DNA of 64,000 nt from Chloroflexus aggregans DSM 9485 (GCF_000021945.1 NC_011831.1:3175353-3239352), one strand, 5' to 3'. Positions 8,120 to 17,555 are shown, counted from the stretch's first letter. The notes: generated from the letters alone by a model not told the origin. Program-made: numbers and translations.

Positions 8120-8403
8120 TTATCCCCACTCCAAACTCAAATCCTTCCATTCAGGGTTCATACTCATCACCAATTTGTTCTTCTTCTCCCGTCGCCATTT
8201 TTTAATCTCCTTTTCCCTAGCAATTGCCGCGTGGACGTGTGTTCATAGTAGACCAGTTTATTAACGTTATATTTTTAGTAAAACCATCTACCATTTTGTT
8301 TTTATGTTCATATATCCTGCGTTCAAGGTTGTTCGTGATACCAATATACAACTTTGTTGTTCCAGTTAGTAAGGATGTAAATATAGAAGTTATAGTTGCT
8401 CAT
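8120..8403 (-). pseudogene. GIY-YIG endonuclease, frameshifted copy 3
   Basis: Nearly identical to copy 2, with both of its deletions, plus a further 2-base deletion in the codons for MYIG (ATACAACTTTG here versus ATACATAACTTTG in copy 2), which breaks the frame before the YIG motif. Copies 2 and 3 lie 1104 bases apart with matching flanks, so they come from one duplication after the first two frameshifts. No functional product is expected. Confidence 0.88.
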
Positions 8404-8509
8404 AAAATTTTTCCGAACGGTCTTCATCGAAGTGACGGCTAGTTATTGTGTTGCACCGTCATTTTATTCCTCTTCTGATTTCGAACGTACATTGTCCTTG
8501 CAGGTCAAC
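8404..8509. other. Right flank of pseudogene copy 3
   Basis: Same content as 7302-7420: eroded right arm, AGTGACGG/CCGTCATTTT hairpin halves and the constant tail ending TTGTCCTTGCAGGTC. The match to that block supports segmental duplication. No gene. Confidence 0.8.
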
Positions 8510-8852
8510 CGCCGACCCTAGCCCTGCGCACGCCGCGCGCAATCTTCGGCAAGCTTTCTCGGTCGCTGGTGCGCCCTCGAAATGACAGCGGGGTTGCAAA
8601 CGCAGCCCTATCCTTGCGCGGCGCGCGCAATCTTCGGCAAGCTTTCTCGGTCGCTGGTGCGCCCTCGAAATGACAGCGGGGTTGCAAACGCAGCCCTATC
8701 CTTGCGCGGCGCGCGCAATCTTCGGCAAGCTTTCTCGGTCGCTGGTGCGCCCTCGAAATGACAGCGGGGTTGCAAACGCAGCCCTATCCTTGCGCGGCGC
8801 GCGCAATCTTCGGCAAGCTTTCTCGGTCACTGGTGCGCCCTCGAAATGACAA
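8510..8852. repeat. Array B3: last four B-type units
   Basis: Four B-type units, the last ending GCCCTCGAAATGACAAGTGTC at about 8851, where single-copy sequence resumes. The final unit has CTCGGTCACTGG in place of CTCGGTCGCTGG. This marks the right boundary of the 4.5-kb repeat island. Confidence 0.92.
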
Positions 8853-9006
8853 GTGTCCCCATGCATAGCCGAACTTCAGGTTCCTGCGTGAACCGCACGA
8901 ATGGAGAGCCACCAGCTCAACTGCGGTTAGGCAGTCGTCAGATGGAGTCGTCAAATTTCGTTAGTCGACATCCTCAATGCTGATCGAAGTCGCCGCCATC
9001 TTCCGC

Positions 9007-9012
9007 TATAAT
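9007..9012 (+). promoter_or_regulatory. -10 box seven bases before the glycosidase start
   Basis: TATAAT in the context GCTATAATG ends 7 bases before the ATG at 9020. Transcription would start at or next to that ATG, giving a leaderless mRNA. The -35 position (8984-8989, TCGAAG) is poor. The other ATG, at 9011, lies inside the box and is unlikely to be used. Confidence 0.5.
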
Positions 9013-9019
9013 GCCTACT

Positions 9020-11161
9020 ATGAAGCAGCTCATCATCGTCTTGATCGGGATCGTTCTGCTCGTCAGTTGCAGCCCGCCCCCTCCCAACCAAACCGACCAA
9101 CTTACCGAACCATTTCGCAGCGCATGGCAAGCCGCAGGTGGTCCGAGAATCGGCCCACCCCTGGGCGAACCACGGTGGGTTGATGATACGCTCGTTCAGT
9201 ATTTTGCAACCATCAGGATCGTTGCGCTCCCGGACGGTGGGGCTATCGCCGAACGGTTGCCCGCCGATTGGCGCTCGTCTGTACCGCGTCCGGTCATTGA
9301 ACTGCCGACGGTTCCACAACGCGCTTCATTAGCCCTTGCTACGCCAACGGATGTTATGCAACCGCTCCAACCGGTACGTATCACCCTTCGCATCCCGGCT
9401 TACAGCGGCCCGACGACAGTTCAGCTCTACGATGTCGCCGGCCATCTGACAACACAAGGTGTCACGACGGTGAGTGATGGCCTCGGCGAGATAACCCTGT
9501 TCGCCGGTGGCACTCTTGGCCCCCAGTGGGCCGTCGCCCTGATCGATGGTCGGTTGGCCGGTGCCCATAGCCGCTTGTTTACCCTCGATGCTGAAACCTT
9601 TTTGAGCAGTGGTTCAAGTGACATCGACTCGCTCTATCCGCGTATTCGCCGTCTCATGGCCGAGGCAAGGGTAAGCTACGAGTTGAACGGTCGGTTGATC
9701 GGCGGTTATCGCTCACCCGATAATCCGCTGCTCTGGCTCCGCGATCACGTCTATCAAGGACGAGGGTTTCGCTATTTTGAAACCGATGTCACCAGCCTCC
9801 TCGACGCCTTCCGCGATGCACAATTGCCCGATGGTAGCCTGCCTGATGTGATCGATTACCCTGAGCGGTATGTGCAGGCCTTCCGTAAAGAGGTTGAGTC
9901 CGATGTTGAGTTTTTGTACGTGCAGGGTGTGTACGAAGCGTGGCAGATGACCGGTGATGATGAGTGGTTGCGTTCCCATTTGCCCGCATTGCGACGGGCT
10001 ATCGAGTATATAACAACTAACCCGCTACGTTGGAACGCTGAGCGTGGTTTGGTCAGACGCCCGTATACGATTGATATGTGGGATTTTGCCTACGGCCCAA
10101 CCACAATGAGTCCTGATGGTAAACCGGCTCCACGCCACTGGATCGGGCCGGATACGATTTGGGGCATGTTTCACGGGGATAATACCGGCTTGGCGTATGC
10201 CCTCTTTTTACTTGCCCGAATTGAAAATCGGGTCGGTGACCCGACACGGGCTAAACGCTATTTCGATCTGTCTGACCAGATTATGCAGCGCTTGAATGCG
10301 TTGGCGTGGAATGGCCGCTTTTTCACCCATTTCATCCCCGAAGATGCAACGTTTGTCCCGGCAGGGGTTGATGCGGCTGCACAACTGAGCCTCTCCAATG
10401 CCTATGCCCTCAACCGGCGGGTGCTGTCGGTGGGTCAAGCGCAGGCGATTGTCGAGACGTACTATGCCCGGCGCGATTTCACCCGTGCCTTCGCCGAATG
10501 GTACAGCATCGACCCGCCGTTTCCGCCGGGTAGTTTTGGCATGGCCGGTGGTAAGGGTGAACAACCCGGTGAGTATGTCAACGGAGGGATTATGCCGCTC
10601 GTCGGGGGTGAACTGGCGCGGGGCGCATTCGCCTTCGGCTTCGAGCCGTATGGTCTCGATATTCTGCGGCGCTATGCCAATCTGCTGCGCCTGACCAACG
10701 CTTCGTATTTGTGGTATTACCCCGATGGACGACCCGGCATTTCCGGCCCTGATACCATCCCCACCGATGGCTGGGGGGCCAGTGCAATGCTCGGTGCGCT
10801 GTTCGAGGGCTTGGCCGGTGTGTTCGATGATGCATCCCGTTACGAAGAGGTGATCATCAGCCCGCGCTGGCCGGTCGAACCGACGGTCAAGCAGGCTTAT
10901 GTCGTGACGCGCTACCCTGCCTCGACCGGCTATGTCGCCTACCGTTGGCAGCGCGATGATCGGTCGCTCCGTTTGTTGATCACCGGGAGCGGACGACAGG
11001 CGACGGTGCGCTTCCTTCTGCCCACTGATGTCGGTGATCGGCTGACGATGATGGTAGACAACCAACCGGTCACACCGCTGATTGAGGTGATCGGCAATAG
11101 TCGGTATGCTAGCGTTACGCTTGACCGGCTCAATGTTGAGGTGATAGTGACGTGGCCGTGA
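9020..11161 (+). CDS. Lipoprotein six-hairpin glycosidase-like enzyme
   Basis: 713 residues. The N-terminus is a lipoprotein signal (KQLIIVLIGIVLLVSC) with the lipobox Cys followed by a Pro-rich linker, so the protein is exported and lipid-anchored. Residues about 20-195 form a beta-rich region. From about residue 210 the sequence has the (alpha/alpha)6-barrel character of GH15/GH63/GH37-like glycosidases: LWLRDHVYQGRGFRYFE, AFRDAQLPDGSLPD, VQGVYEAWQMTGDDEWLRSH, RPYTIDMWDF, HGDNTGLAYALFLLARI, and a C-terminal barrel-closing domain. Candidate catalytic acids are in LRDH and in DMWDF, but I cannot assign them with certainty. The substrate may be alpha-glucan or another exopolysaccharide. It stands alone after the repeat island. 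Confidence 0.65.
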   Translation: MKQLIIVLIGIVLLVSCSPPPPNQTDQLTEPFRSAWQAAGGPRIGPPLGEPRWVDDTLVQYFATIRIVALPDGGAIAERLPADWRSSVPRPVIELPTVPQRASLALATPTDVMQPLQPVRITLRIPAYSGPTTVQLYDVAGHLTTQGVTTVSDGLGEITLFAGGTLGPQWAVALIDGRLAGAHSRLFTLDAETFLSSGSSDIDSLYPRIRRLMAEARVSYELNGRLIGGYRSPDNPLLWLRDHVYQGRGFRYFETDVTSLLDAFRDAQLPDGSLPDVIDYPERYVQAFRKEVESDVEFLYVQGVYEAWQMTGDDEWLRSHLPALRRAIEYITTNPLRWNAERGLVRRPYTIDMWDFAYGPTTMSPDGKPAPRHWIGPDTIWGMFHGDNTGLAYALFLLARIENRVGDPTRAKRYFDLSDQIMQRLNALAWNGRFFTHFIPEDATFVPAGVDAAAQLSLSNAYALNRRVLSVGQAQAIVETYYARRDFTRAFAEWYSIDPPFPPGSFGMAGGKGEQPGEYVNGGIMPLVGGELARGAFAFGFEPYGLDILRRYANLLRLTNASYLWYYPDGRPGISGPDTIPTDGWGASAMLGALFEGLAGVFDDASRYEEVIISPRWPVEPTVKQAYVVTRYPASTGYVAYRWQRDDRSLRLLITGSGRQATVRFLLPTDVGDRLTMMVDNQPVTPLIEVIGNSRYASVTLDRLNVEVIVTWP

Positions 11162-11775
11162 AGCCGATGTAACGTGAGTTTGGGGTAGGCAACCACCACC
11201 GGCATAGTGCCCAAGCTACGAGTAGGTTGCTTGGGCTGACGGCACTACGTAATCAGGTTGCACCGCAGATTGACCGCGAAGGTGATCGGACGTTGGTGGC
11301 GCGAAGGCTCACTCGCCGACGTGTGCTTGAGGTGATCGATAACTTGCCACTATCGTCCGTTTCCGCAGCATGTTTTCACGGTGGAGTGAGCGCCCGTGAC
11401 CGGTGCGCAGGAGCGTGTCATGCAGTTGTGGCAAGGAAGCCTTGATCACTGCACAATGTACTCATGCGGTTGCGCACCTGTTTGGGAACAGGTTGACGGT
11501 CATCTACAGGGCCAGGCGTGAGCATCAGATGGTGGTTGCAGCCGCCAACCCGCACGGTGGCGGTTTTGCTCCACTCCGCCGGTCCAGCAACAACTTGATC
11601 GGAATGGATGCCAGGGATAGGCCGACCGTCCAAACGGTTGCATCGATCAACAACACGTCTGGACGCCAGACCAGTAGCAATATCACTGAACAATTCGATG
11701 CGACGATCCGGCAGGAGTTCCCTGGAATGCTTGTTTCTTACCCCAAGAAACCCCTTATCCCACATTCACGGCGAT
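11162..11775. other. Gene-free interval of about 600 bases
   Basis: Between the glycosidase and the G8-domain gene, which are convergent. Several open frames exist on both strands (for example 11418-11765 minus), but none has a recognisable family, a ribosome-binding site or a consistent start. Short stretches resemble a decayed transposase only loosely. I see no clear terminator hairpin. Confidence 0.4.
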
Positions 11776-14724
11776 TTAGGGACGGTAGATCCGCAACATC
11801 GTCTCTCGATAGAGTGCCGTATCGGATAACGGATCGAGCGGTGCGCCGTTCCAGCTCGGTACGCCACCCTGTACATTCACCCATACCTGTTGCGAGGCCG
11901 TATCGTGCCAAAAGCTATTGTCGGTGGCGACCAACGCCGCGAACGACGTAACCGGTGTGAGATCGCGCCGCTCGGCGGCACCCGGTGCCGAATCTTGATA
12001 GTTTTCGCGCGTGGTCAGATACGCTTCTACCGTTCCGCTGCCACCAAAGGGAAGCGCCAAGATAAGCCGATCATCTGTGGTGTGCATGTTGCTCAGCGTG
12101 ATCTTCAACTCTTGCAGCGGTAGTGGGGTAGTCGTCGTTCCATCACGGAACTCGACTCGATACCGCCCACCGGTGACTGCGGTGAAGTGACGCATCCACG
12201 GCATAATGCCAAAGGTATTGGTGCCGCTCCCCCTCCCTTCGGTGACGATCCACTGTGCTATCGGTTGATTGGTTGCATCGAGCCGGGTAACGGTGAGTGG
12301 CATCCGCGGCTTATACGGATCGCCGTTGTCGATGCGCAATCCACCCACACCATAGTACGGCCCGCGACAACTCTGCCCATTCTGGCCGACCGGTGCGACG
12401 GCGACACACGTCTGCCCCACCGTTAAGAAAGGAATGTCGTACACCCAATAATTGCCGGCCGGTCCCCAATAACCGTGCGGGTCCCACAATGCGCCGGCTA
12501 ACGCTGCATTGCCGGCGGGTGTATTGATGTTCGGTGAGATAACTCGCCGACCCGGATGGGCATTGATCAGGCGGTTGTGCGGATTACGAATCAAGCCGCG
12601 ATCAACTGCACGAGTGTAGTAATCATTAGTTGCAAACGCACCACTGGCCCGGTCGAGCCGGTTGTGGAGTGGAAAGTTCACGATGACGTTGTTGTCAATG
12701 TCGAACGTACTGTGATAACTGGCAACCGCTGTGTTGGGCTGATCGGTGGTCGGTCGCGGTGATTGGTTGTTCAAACTCTCCCCAATGATCAGCGAATCAA
12801 CAATCTTGCCACTATCACCGGCGCCGGCAAAGAACATCCCAACGTTATCTGCCGATACAAACCGTACATAATCGGGCCACGACACCCGATTCCACAACCC
12901 ATTATCATTGTTTTTGTAGGTTGTAATGTCGCTCAGCGTGAAGCGCACGCGGTTCTCGTAACGGAATGGCTCACCGTTAACGGTTGGGATGTATTTGATT
13001 TCTTTTGTATTACCTTCATCGTCAAACGGAGCAAAATCGATGTTAATGCCCGGTTTGCTGTTAGAATGGGCGACGTTGTGGCTAAAGATGCCAAGCGGGA
13101 GATGAACCGGCCGTATCGGTACACGCTTATTCGCGCCGAGTGGTTGATCGGGGAAAGCCAGCCAAAACCCATTGCCCTCGGTATCGGCGGCAACATTGCC
13201 CCGTACCGTGTTATCAGGGTTGGTCAGCCAGAACCCAGACGGCCCCCGCCGAAAACTGCTCCGGTCACTGGCGATTAGCGGCTGTGGCGGTTGGCGCACG
13301 CGCAGCACTAGATTCCCCTCAATGACATTGCGCCGCTCGACCGCATCTTCGAGGAAGATAGCGTGACCGGCGATGTCATAGCAGATGTTGTTACGAATGG
13401 TAGTGCCGTTTGTGCCATGAATGACAATGCAGCGGTTGACCGAGTTCCAGATGCTCGAATTGGTGATCACGTTGTTGGTGGCATCACCGGTCCAGTTGCC
13501 GTCGGCATCATACGACAACAAATGAAAATGGATCGGGTAACGACCCAGCCGACCACCTTGTCCGACCCGTCGTAACTCTACACCATCGAGCCGTAGGCTG
13601 GCGTTGTTCATGACCATGATCTGGGCGCCAAAACGGTCATTACGCCAGCGATCATCGTCGGCCCCCTGAATCACAATCCGGCGCGAGAGATTGCCTACCT
13701 CGGCCCGTTCATCAAGGACGAGCGGTGTTACCTCGTTCGTCGGCGTCAGAGTCATCCCGCTGCTATTCACGTACTGCAAGCGGCCCCACCGCGCTTGTTG
13801 CAGCGGTGTACTTACCTGCACCCGTGTGCCGTCAACCGCCTCGACGGTGAGGCGTTCGGTTTGGGCTACGCCAAAGAAGTCGGTCGGCGCAATCACTACC
13901 TGATCGCCGATCTGCCAGTCAACCGTGTCGCGCAATATCAGTTCGCGCGTACCGGCAGCCGCGTGATTGTTCAAGACCGTCCACGGATGGTTTGGCGTTA
14001 CGCCATACGCCTCAAACGATCCACCCATCAACAAGATGCCGCGCGTGCCCATCCCCATCACATTTTCATTCGGATCGGTTGCGGTCAGGGTAATCGTCGC
14101 TCGTTGCGCAAATGGCGCGGTGGGGCTGCCGATGCGTAGGCGGCCTTGGCCGTGGATCATAATCCAGCCGACGGTTAAATCCAGATCACGCCGATCAAAG
14201 ATCAGCTCGCCCTCGATGAGCAAACTCTGTAATGGCGGTGGGCTAACGTCGAGCAAGATCACTTTGCCGGCGGGAATCTGCACCGCATCGCCTGCTTGAG
14301 GCAAACGACCACCCCACGTCTGCGGTTGCGACCAGCGCTCAAACGTTTGACTCGCCACCATCGGCACGAATACGGTATGGGCTGCCTGCACGCTGACCGT
14401 ACCGCGCATCGTTGGGTCAATATCGCACAAAAATGCCGATTGGCCGCTAACGGTGAAGGTCTGGGTCACGACCTCGCCGGGCCGCATGAGCGGCGTCTCC
14501 CAACTGCCGTCAATGGCCCGTAGCCGGTGGAAGTCGGAACTGTCGTTGCGCCATGCGAGCGTGCTGCCGGCAGTGATCTGGAGATCGTAGCGATGGGTGG
14601 AAAGTGAAACAACCTGCGTTTGGGTCGGGGCTGTCCATGCCAAAAGCGGTGTGAGTATGATCAGCAGTGTTAGGCTGATGATGCCGAACACTATCCTAGA
14701 TCGGGTGGGAAGGCGATAGTGCAT
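11776..14724 (-). CDS. G8-domain, parallel beta-helix surface protein (CEMIP/TMEM2-like)
   Basis: 982 residues from the ATG at 14724, chosen for the AAGGAC ribosome-binding site and the signal peptide that follows (IVFGIISLTLLIILTPLLAW). Residues about 35-110 look like a cupredoxin-type beta-sandwich (LQITAGSTLAWRNDSSDFHR, FLCDIDPTMRGTVSV). Residues about 128-250 match the G8 domain: WSQPQTWGGRLPQAGDAV, IPAGKVILLDVSPP, LLIEGELIFDRRDLDLTVG. Then comes a right-handed beta-helix (about 300-640) with NNVITNSSIWNSVNRCIVIH and IRNNICYDIAGHAIFLEDA. In animals this architecture belongs to CEMIP/TMEM2 hyaluronan-degrading proteins; in bacteria the substrate is unknown. Probably secreted, acting on polysaccharide. 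Confidence 0.7.
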   Translation of the reverse strand: MHYRLPTRSRIVFGIISLTLLIILTPLLAWTAPTQTQVVSLSTHRYDLQITAGSTLAWRNDSSDFHRLRAIDGSWETPLMRPGEVVTQTFTVSGQSAFLCDIDPTMRGTVSVQAAHTVFVPMVASQTFERWSQPQTWGGRLPQAGDAVQIPAGKVILLDVSPPPLQSLLIEGELIFDRRDLDLTVGWIMIHGQGRLRIGSPTAPFAQRATITLTATDPNENVMGMGTRGILLMGGSFEAYGVTPNHPWTVLNNHAAAGTRELILRDTVDWQIGDQVVIAPTDFFGVAQTERLTVEAVDGTRVQVSTPLQQARWGRLQYVNSSGMTLTPTNEVTPLVLDERAEVGNLSRRIVIQGADDDRWRNDRFGAQIMVMNNASLRLDGVELRRVGQGGRLGRYPIHFHLLSYDADGNWTGDATNNVITNSSIWNSVNRCIVIHGTNGTTIRNNICYDIAGHAIFLEDAVERRNVIEGNLVLRVRQPPQPLIASDRSSFRRGPSGFWLTNPDNTVRGNVAADTEGNGFWLAFPDQPLGANKRVPIRPVHLPLGIFSHNVAHSNSKPGINIDFAPFDDEGNTKEIKYIPTVNGEPFRYENRVRFTLSDITTYKNNDNGLWNRVSWPDYVRFVSADNVGMFFAGAGDSGKIVDSLIIGESLNNQSPRPTTDQPNTAVASYHSTFDIDNNVIVNFPLHNRLDRASGAFATNDYYTRAVDRGLIRNPHNRLINAHPGRRVISPNINTPAGNAALAGALWDPHGYWGPAGNYWVYDIPFLTVGQTCVAVAPVGQNGQSCRGPYYGVGGLRIDNGDPYKPRMPLTVTRLDATNQPIAQWIVTEGRGSGTNTFGIMPWMRHFTAVTGGRYRVEFRDGTTTTPLPLQELKITLSNMHTTDDRLILALPFGGSGTVEAYLTTRENYQDSAPGAAERRDLTPVTSFAALVATDNSFWHDTASQQVWVNVQGGVPSWNGAPLDPLSDTALYRETMLRIYRP

Positions 14725-14993
14725 TGCTAGGATCGTCCTTTCTTCGTTCGTAAGCCGGGTAATTTCAAGACTTGACCATCCTGCTCGCGATTTTCGCAAC
14801 GACGCTGTTGCTATGATGTTGTCCAACATTGGCTTACGATTCCACGGTAAGCGATATTCACGCATCTGCGCAATAGTACTTTGTTCACGCTACCTGTGAT
14901 GACTGCTCGTAAAAGGCTAACGGGAGCGCGTGGTATGCGTTCAACCAGACATCGGGTATACTAAAGGTCAGATTAGTATAAGGGAGCACAACT

Positions 14994-16718
14994 ATGCGCT
15001 ATGCGCTTGAACGCTTTATTACCGATATTAAAGATGCTATCGCCGCGACCGGTAAAGTGCCGGTTGATCTGATTGAGATTACCACTCCCAAACCGAATAT
15101 TCCCGCCGACCGCACCTTTGTCACGTTTAAGGCGGCCAAGGTGCTTGGTGTTGACCCGGCTAAGCTCGCGGCGGAACTGGCTGCTACCATTGCACCACCA
15201 CCCGATTCGCTGATCGGTGAGGTGACAGCCACCGGTGCGTTTCTCAACTTCTCGCTGCACCCGCAACGGCTGGCAGCGGCTGTCCTGAACGAGATCGAGA
15301 CCGCCGGTGAAGCATACGGCACGGTGGCCGATGGCGCCGGACGCACCGTAGTGATCGATTATTCTTCGCCCAATATCGCCAAGCGCATGCACGTCGGCCA
15401 TATCCGCTCGACGATTATCGGGCAGGCGCTCGTTCATATCTTCCGCGCGCTTGGCTATCGCGTGATCGGCGATAACCATCTCGGCGACTGGGGGACGCAA
15501 TTTGGCATTATTTTGGCCGCTATGCAGCGCTATGGCCGTCCCCAAAACGAAGGCGAAGCGGCGATGGCCGAACTTGAGGCGCTCTATGCGCGCTACAACG
15601 CCGAGATGAAAGACGATCCGGCCCTCGAAGACGAGGCCCGGCGCTGGTCGTTGGCCCTCGAACGCGGCGATCCAGAGGCGCGTTCGTTGTGGCAGTGGTG
15701 TGTGGATCTGTCATTGCGGGCCGCCCAACGCAACTACGACCGGCTCGGCATCCGCTTCGATTACGCCTACGGCGAAAGCTTCTACGAGGCGATGCTGCCC
15801 GGTGTGATCGAAGAGGCGCTCCGTTCCGAAGCGGCGTTCCGCGATGTCGATGGCGCGGTGGTGGCCGAACTCGACAAGCTCCCTAAATTCATTATCCAAC
15901 GCAGCGACGGTGGCACCGTCTATATGACCCGTGACATCGCGACGATTAAATTCCGCCTCCAAGAGTTCAGCCCGTCGCATATCATCTACGTGGTTGATGC
16001 TCGCCAGGAACTGCACTTCCGCCAGCTCTTCGCAATCGTGCGGGCGATGGGCTACGCCCGCGATGTCGAGCTGGTGCATGTCCCGTTCGGTGTGATTACA
16101 ACCCCTGACGGCCAGCCCCTCTCGACCAAGAAGGGCAATATGGTCTATCTTGAAGCTCTGCTCGACGATGCAGTGGCGCGGGCGCGAGCTTTGGTCGATG
16201 CCAAGAGCGCCGATCTGCCGCTTGAAGAGCGGGCCGCTATCGCCGAGGCGGTTGGCATTGGTGCGGTAATCTACAACGACCTCTATCAAGACCCGCGCCG
16301 GAATATTACCCTCGATTGGGATCGTATGCTCTCGATTGAGGGGAACAGCGCTGCCTATCTGCAATATTCGCACGCACGCTGCCGCTCGATCTTGCGTCGT
16401 GCTGCCGATGAGGGTGTTGCACTCGCCGAAGCCGATCTGACGTTGTTGACCCACCCAAGCGAGCAACGCCTCATTCGCCATCTGGCCCGCTTGCCCGAGG
16501 CGGTGCGCGAGGCTGGGGCGCGCTACGCGCCGTTCGTCATCGCCGACTGGTGCTACACCACTGCCCGCGAATTCGGCATCTTCTTCGAGCAGTGCCCGGT
16601 GTTGCGCGCAGAGACGCCGGCCCTGCGCGCTGCGCGCTTGCAATTGGTCGCCGCGACCGCCAATGCGCTGCGAAATGGCTTGGCGTTGTTGGGGATTCAG
16701 GCCCCAGAGCGAATGTGA
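14994..16718 (+). CDS. argS: Arginyl-tRNA synthetase
   Basis: 574 residues, a usual length for the family. Charges tRNA-Arg with arginine in the cytoplasm. The N-terminal additional domain (residues 1-110) is followed by the class I signature SSPNIAKRMHVGHIRST, with the HIGH motif as HVGH near residue 133. The KMSKS counterpart is LSTKKGN near residue 376, the reduced form common in ArgRS. The C-terminal helical anticodon-binding domain contains YLQYSHARCRSI and ends ALLGIQAPERM. GGGAGC precedes the ATG, and a TATACT at 14957-14962 may be the -10 box. The HAD gene follows after 9 bases. Confidence 0.97.
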   Translation: MRYALERFITDIKDAIAATGKVPVDLIEITTPKPNIPADRTFVTFKAAKVLGVDPAKLAAELAATIAPPPDSLIGEVTATGAFLNFSLHPQRLAAAVLNEIETAGEAYGTVADGAGRTVVIDYSSPNIAKRMHVGHIRSTIIGQALVHIFRALGYRVIGDNHLGDWGTQFGIILAAMQRYGRPQNEGEAAMAELEALYARYNAEMKDDPALEDEARRWSLALERGDPEARSLWQWCVDLSLRAAQRNYDRLGIRFDYAYGESFYEAMLPGVIEEALRSEAAFRDVDGAVVAELDKLPKFIIQRSDGGTVYMTRDIATIKFRLQEFSPSHIIYVVDARQELHFRQLFAIVRAMGYARDVELVHVPFGVITTPDGQPLSTKKGNMVYLEALLDDAVARARALVDAKSADLPLEERAAIAEAVGIGAVIYNDLYQDPRRNITLDWDRMLSIEGNSAAYLQYSHARCRSILRRAADEGVALAEADLTLLTHPSEQRLIRHLARLPEAVREAGARYAPFVIADWCYTTAREFGIFFEQCPVLRAETPALRAARLQLVAATANALRNGLALLGIQAPERM

Positions 16719-16727
16719 GCGGCTGTT

Positions 16728-17537
16728 ATGATAGCATTCTCTGCAATCCGCGCCGTACTGTTCGATATGGACGGTGTGCTCTACCGGGGGCAAACGCCGC
16801 TGCCCGGCGTCGCCGATCTGTGGCAGTTTTTGCACGATCACCAGATCGCCTTCGCCTGTGCGACTAACAACGCTTCGATGACGCCGCAGCAGTACGCGGC
16901 TAAGTTGGCTGCCATGGGCATAGTGCTGCCGGCAGATCGCGTGATTACGTCGGCCCAAGCAACTGCCCTGTATCTGCGTGATCACTACCCGCCGGGTACG
17001 CGCGTGTTTGTGGTCGGCATGCAGGGGTTACGCGCAGCATTGTTTGCCGATGGTTACTTTGTCGAGGATGACGACGCTCCGGAATTGGTTGTGCAGGGTG
17101 CCGATTTTACGCTCACCTACGAGCGGCTCAAACGGGCAACGCTACATATCCGGCGTGGCGCCCGCTTCATCTCTACGAATCCCGACCGCACCTTTCCCAG
17201 CGAAGAGGGTCTCATTCCCGGCGCCGGTGCAATTGCTGCCGCCCTCACTGCTGCTACCGATGTCTCACCGCTGGTGATTGGCAAGCCGGCGCCAACGATG
17301 TTTCTGATCGGCGCTAAGATGTTAGATGCTCCTCCGTCCGCAACACTTGTGGTTGGTGATCGGCTTGATACCGATATTGCCGGTGCAATCGCCGCCGGCA
17401 TGCCGTCGGTGTTGGTGTTGACCGGCGTCAGTACAGTTGAAGAAGCTACCACCGGCCCGATCCGGCCTGATCTGATCGTGGCTGATTTGCCTGAGTTGCT
17501 GGCCCGCTGGGCCGATGAATTATCGGCGCAACTGTAA
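16728..17537 (+). CDS. HAD-superfamily IIA phosphatase (NagD/phosphoglycolate-phosphatase-like)
   Basis: 269 residues, a typical length for HAD subfamily IIA. Motif I is LFDMDGVLYRG, with the nucleophile Asp and the general acid Asp two residues on. Motif II is in ACATNNAS, the cap carries the VFVVGMQGLRAAL region, the motif III Lys is in VIGKPAPTMFLIG, and motif IV is LVVGDRLDTDIAGAIAAG. Members dephosphorylate small phosphoesters such as 2-phosphoglycolate, 4-nitrophenyl phosphate or nucleotides; the exact substrate cannot be read from sequence. It follows argS by 9 bases and is probably co-transcribed. Confidence 0.88.
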   Translation: MIAFSAIRAVLFDMDGVLYRGQTPLPGVADLWQFLHDHQIAFACATNNASMTPQQYAAKLAAMGIVLPADRVITSAQATALYLRDHYPPGTRVFVVGMQGLRAALFADGYFVEDDDAPELVVQGADFTLTYERLKRATLHIRRGARFISTNPDRTFPSEEGLIPGAGAIAAALTAATDVSPLVIGKPAPTMFLIGAKMLDAPPSATLVVGDRLDTDIAGAIAAGMPSVLVLTGVSTVEEATTGPIRPDLIVADLPELLARWADELSAQL

Positions 17538-17555
17538 CCTGTTGCGGTCAGAACC

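Noticed and set aside
4291..8850. Many overlapping open reading frames on both strands across the repeats (LSFRAQRES, CRRLRAP and similar peptides)
   Set aside because: They are translations of the tandem DNA repeats, open in several frames at once, with no ribosome-binding sites. Only the GIY-YIG frames show a protein family.
4458..8852. CRISPR array
   Set aside because: Spacers between the units are themselves repeated and no cas gene is present; the units are large palindromes in tandem.
11403..11951. Possible decayed transposase between the glycosidase and the G8 gene
   Set aside because: No DDE motif, inverted repeats or target duplication can be seen; frames are inconsistent. Left as a gene-free interval.
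15711..16985. 424-codon minus-strand frame opposite argS
   Set aside because: Antisense shadow of argS and the HAD phosphatase, with no domain likeness.
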